From NCBI RefSeq assembly GCF_001995175.1, contig NZ_MUKN01000039.1, forward strand, positions 1-36,915: a stretch of DNA of 36,915 nucleotides, in the 5' to 3' direction. The number at the start of each line of letters is the position of its first letter. The stretch's first letter is position 1. Of this stretch, positions 34,820-36,915 are shown in pieces. Position numbers and translations under genes: made by a program. Source of the DNA: Rathayibacter rhapontici. GTDB lineage: Bacteria > Actinomycetota > Actinomycetes > Actinomycetales > Microbacteriaceae. The notes below the pieces were generated by a model. The model saw only the letters and a list, made by a program, of their open reading frames with translations. It ran no database searches and had not been told where the DNA came from.

Positions 34820-36915
34820 GCCGGCGCACCGATCGCGACCCGCGGGCCGGGTCCGTCCTGCTCTCGCTCCTGCTCTGGGTCGCGCTCGTCGCGGCGGCGT
34901 CGGGCACGGGCCGGCTGCTCGAGGGCGTCGGCTGGCTGATCCAGCTGGCCCTCGCCGTCGGAGTCGTGCTCGCGGTGCCCGCCGGTGCCCGGGCCCTCCG
35001 CGCGCACCCCGTCGTGCCGCCCGTGCTCGGCACGCTCACGGCGGTCGTCGTCCTCACCGCGATGTTCGTGCCCGCGCGCGCCCTGCTCTTCCTCCTGCCG
35101 ACCCCGGCGGCGATCGCCGACGCGCAGACCCTCGCGCAGGCCGGCTTCACCTCCATCGCCCAGCAGGGCCTGCCCGCCACCGCCGACAGCGGCATCGCGT
35201 TCCTCCTGGTGGGCGGCGTCGTCGTCCTCGCCTGGGCCGCCGACCTCTTCGCCTTCTCGGTGCGGCTGCCCGCGCTGACCGGGCTCTTCCTGCTCGCGCT
35301 GCTCGCGGTGCCGGCGATCATCGATCCCTCCGAGGTGTCCTGGCCGAGTCTCGTGCTGACCGCGCCGGCCTACGCGGGCGTGCTCGCCGCGGGGTCGCGG
35401 CCCGAGCGCCGCGCCCCCGCCCGGCGGCTGTCCTCCGCCTCCGCCCTCCCATCGGTCGCGGTGGTCGGAGTGGTCGTCGTCGCCGCGGGGCTGCTCGCCG
35501 GCTCGGCGTCCGGCTACGTCCGCACGCCGTCCTCCTCCGGGGTCTCCGGGACGCTCTTCAACGGCTCGATCGACCCCGTCGTCGCGCTCGGCGACGACCT
35601 GCGCCGGCCCAACCCGGTGACGGTGCTGCGCTACTCGACCGACTCCGATCTCCCCGTGTACCTCCGCGTGCTCACGGTCTCGGACTTCGACGGCGAGAAC
35701 TGGGCGCCGAGCGGCACGGAGGCGACGGCTCCCGTCGAGGAGCCGATCGCCCCCGAGGGCCTCGCCGAGAGCGTGCCGCGCGAGACCGAGCAGGTCGAGG
35801 TCGAGGTCGAGACCCTCCGCAGCCAGTGGCTGCCGGTGCCCTACCCGGTGTCCTCCCTCGACGCGTCGGGAACGGCTGGCTGCAGGACGTCCAGGACGGC
35901 TCGATCCGCGGCGACGCGACCACCCGGGCCGGCGACGAGTACCGGGTCGAGGCGCTGCGACTCGCGCCCGATCCGCAGCAGCTGCTCGCCGCTCCCGCGT
36001 CGGGCGACGCCCTCGAGCGCTACCTGGCCCTGCCGGCCGACGTGCCGGAGGTGGTGGGCACGACCGCGGCCGAGGTCACGGCCGAGGCGGGGAACCCCTA
36101 CGACCGGGCGCGCGCGCTGCAGACGTTCTTCCGCTCCTCCGAGTTCACCTACTCCGAGGACACCCCGGCCGAGGAGGGCTACGACGGCGACGGCGTGGGA
36201 GTCCTCGAGGCGTTCCTCGAGGTCCGCGAGGGCTACTGCGTGCATTTCGCCTCGGCGATGGCCGTCATGGCGCGCGAGCTCGGGATCCCGTCCCGCCTGG
36301 CGATCGGCTACCAGCCGGGATCCGTGGTGCCCTCCTCCGGCAGCGACCTGACCGACTACCGCCTGCTCTCCTCCGATCTGCACGCCTGGCCCGAGCTGTA
36401 CTTCGAGGGCGTCGGCTGGCTGCCCTTCGAGCCCACGCCGAGCCGGGGCGCTCCGGCCTCCTACACGCTGCCCAGCGCGACCTCCTCGACAGGCGCGACG
36501 CCGGGAGCCGCGGCCAGCGCCGCTCCCGAGCAGTCCGAGGAGGAGGAGGCGACCCCGACGCCGACCGCGTCCTCCGCCACGGCCACCCCCGGTGCGGTCG
36601 GAGCCTCGGCGACGGCGACGGCGCCGGTCGTCACCACCTGGGTGCTCCTGCTGCTCCTGCTGCTGGTCCCGTGGCTCCTGCGCACCGTGCAGCGCTCGCT
36701 CCGGCGTCGCGCGGCGGACGGGGGGTCGGCGGAGGCCTCCTGGGCGGAGGTCCTGGCGAGCGCCAGGGACCTCGGCGTGCCGGTCGAGGAGACGGACTCG
36801 CCCCGGGTGCAGGAGGCGCTCCTGCGCGACGCGCTCGGCGAGGACGCGGCGGCGCGGAACGAGCTGGAGACCCTCCGCGACACGGTCGAGCGGGCGCGCT
36901 ACGCCCCCGTTCCCG
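34816..36915 (+). CDS. TgpA-like membrane transglutaminase (partial at right edge), frame break near 35863
   Basis: The N-terminal third has about seven or eight membrane helices (SVLLSLLLWVALVAAASGTG, LTAVVVLTAMFVPARALLFL and others), matching TgpA/DUF3488 proteins. An extracytoplasmic transglutaminase-like domain follows: EGYCVHFASAMAVMARELG with the catalytic Cys, SSDLHAWPELYF with the His, and EGVGWLPFEPTP with the Asp-equivalent region. A Thr/Pro/Ala linker and another helix (TTWVLLLLLLLVPWLL) lead to a cytoplasmic tail cut by the window end. The frame breaks at 35863-35864: one added G turns SSLDASGTAG into SSLDGVGNGWLQDV. Such proteins act with MoxR and DUF58, probably on cell-envelope proteins. 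Confidence 0.9.

Noticed and set aside
34285..36351. Fusion protein of the DUF58 region and the transglutaminase in one frame
   Set aside because: The frame from 34285 is out of phase with the DUF58 gene until the real ATG at 34816, where the membrane protein begins.

Overview
This is about 37 kb of very GC-rich DNA with dense coding on both strands, four-base stop/start overlaps (GTGA, ATGA), many GTG starts and few canonical -35 boxes. The gene content (leuC-leuD-murA ... plsC-gpsA-ddl, DUF3515-thiL-rsmD, moxR-DUF58-TgpA, a DUF222/HNH gene, maltokinase, a Stealth protein) points to a high-GC actinobacterium, most likely Microbacteriaceae (Rathayibacter/Clavibacter/Curtobacterium-like). The genus is an inference, not demonstrated.

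Layout. 1-2487: sbcDC DNA-end nuclease operon (minus). 2627-3787: CorA-type metal channel. 3809-5349: maltokinase followed by a 52-residue acidic protein (minus). 5475-7598: oligopeptidase B (minus). 7675-10958: CYTH-CHAD protein, Stealth sugar-phosphate transferase and a tiny membrane protein (plus). 10959-13243: non-coding DNA, a DUF222/HNH endonuclease gene and two tandem repeat arrays. This is the most accessory-looking part. 13244-18238: metallophosphoesterase, M20 peptidase, NUDIX hydrolase, UlaG-like hydrolase and a secreted GH26 enzyme. 18444-18563: tRNA-Glu(CTC) with a strong terminator. 18827-20654: TerC and a PP2C phosphatase. 20730-24358: a leucine attenuator (a leader peptide with four consecutive Leu codons), leuC, leuD, murA and a terminator. 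24458-26262: DrrAB-like ABC exporter. 26269-29809: a membrane protein (minus), then plsC, gpsA, ddl. 29806-32370: YtrA-type GntR regulator, DUF3515 lipoprotein, thiL, rsmD. 32459 to the end: moxR-DUF58-transglutaminase operon, cut by the right edge.

Two window-wide patterns stand out. First, nine genes (sbcC, mak, the NUDIX gene, leuC, murA, gpsA, thiL, the DUF58 gene, tgpA) change reading frame in the middle of a conserved domain. Almost every case is explained by one missing G or C in a short G/C run. Because several of these genes are normally essential, I read this as systematic sequence error, and I annotate each as one gene spanning the break. Second, many starts lack a Shine-Dalgarno but have a TANNNT-like -10 element ending 6-8 bases upstream, which predicts leaderless transcripts. 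The leucine leader peptide is one of them.

I see no CRISPR array, prophage or classical transposase, and no convincing wholly new multi-gene system. The least explained items are the leaderless leu attenuator, the 11-bp CTAG repeat array that places stops in every frame, the repeat-flanked DUF222/HNH gene, and the Stealth/mini-membrane-protein pair.
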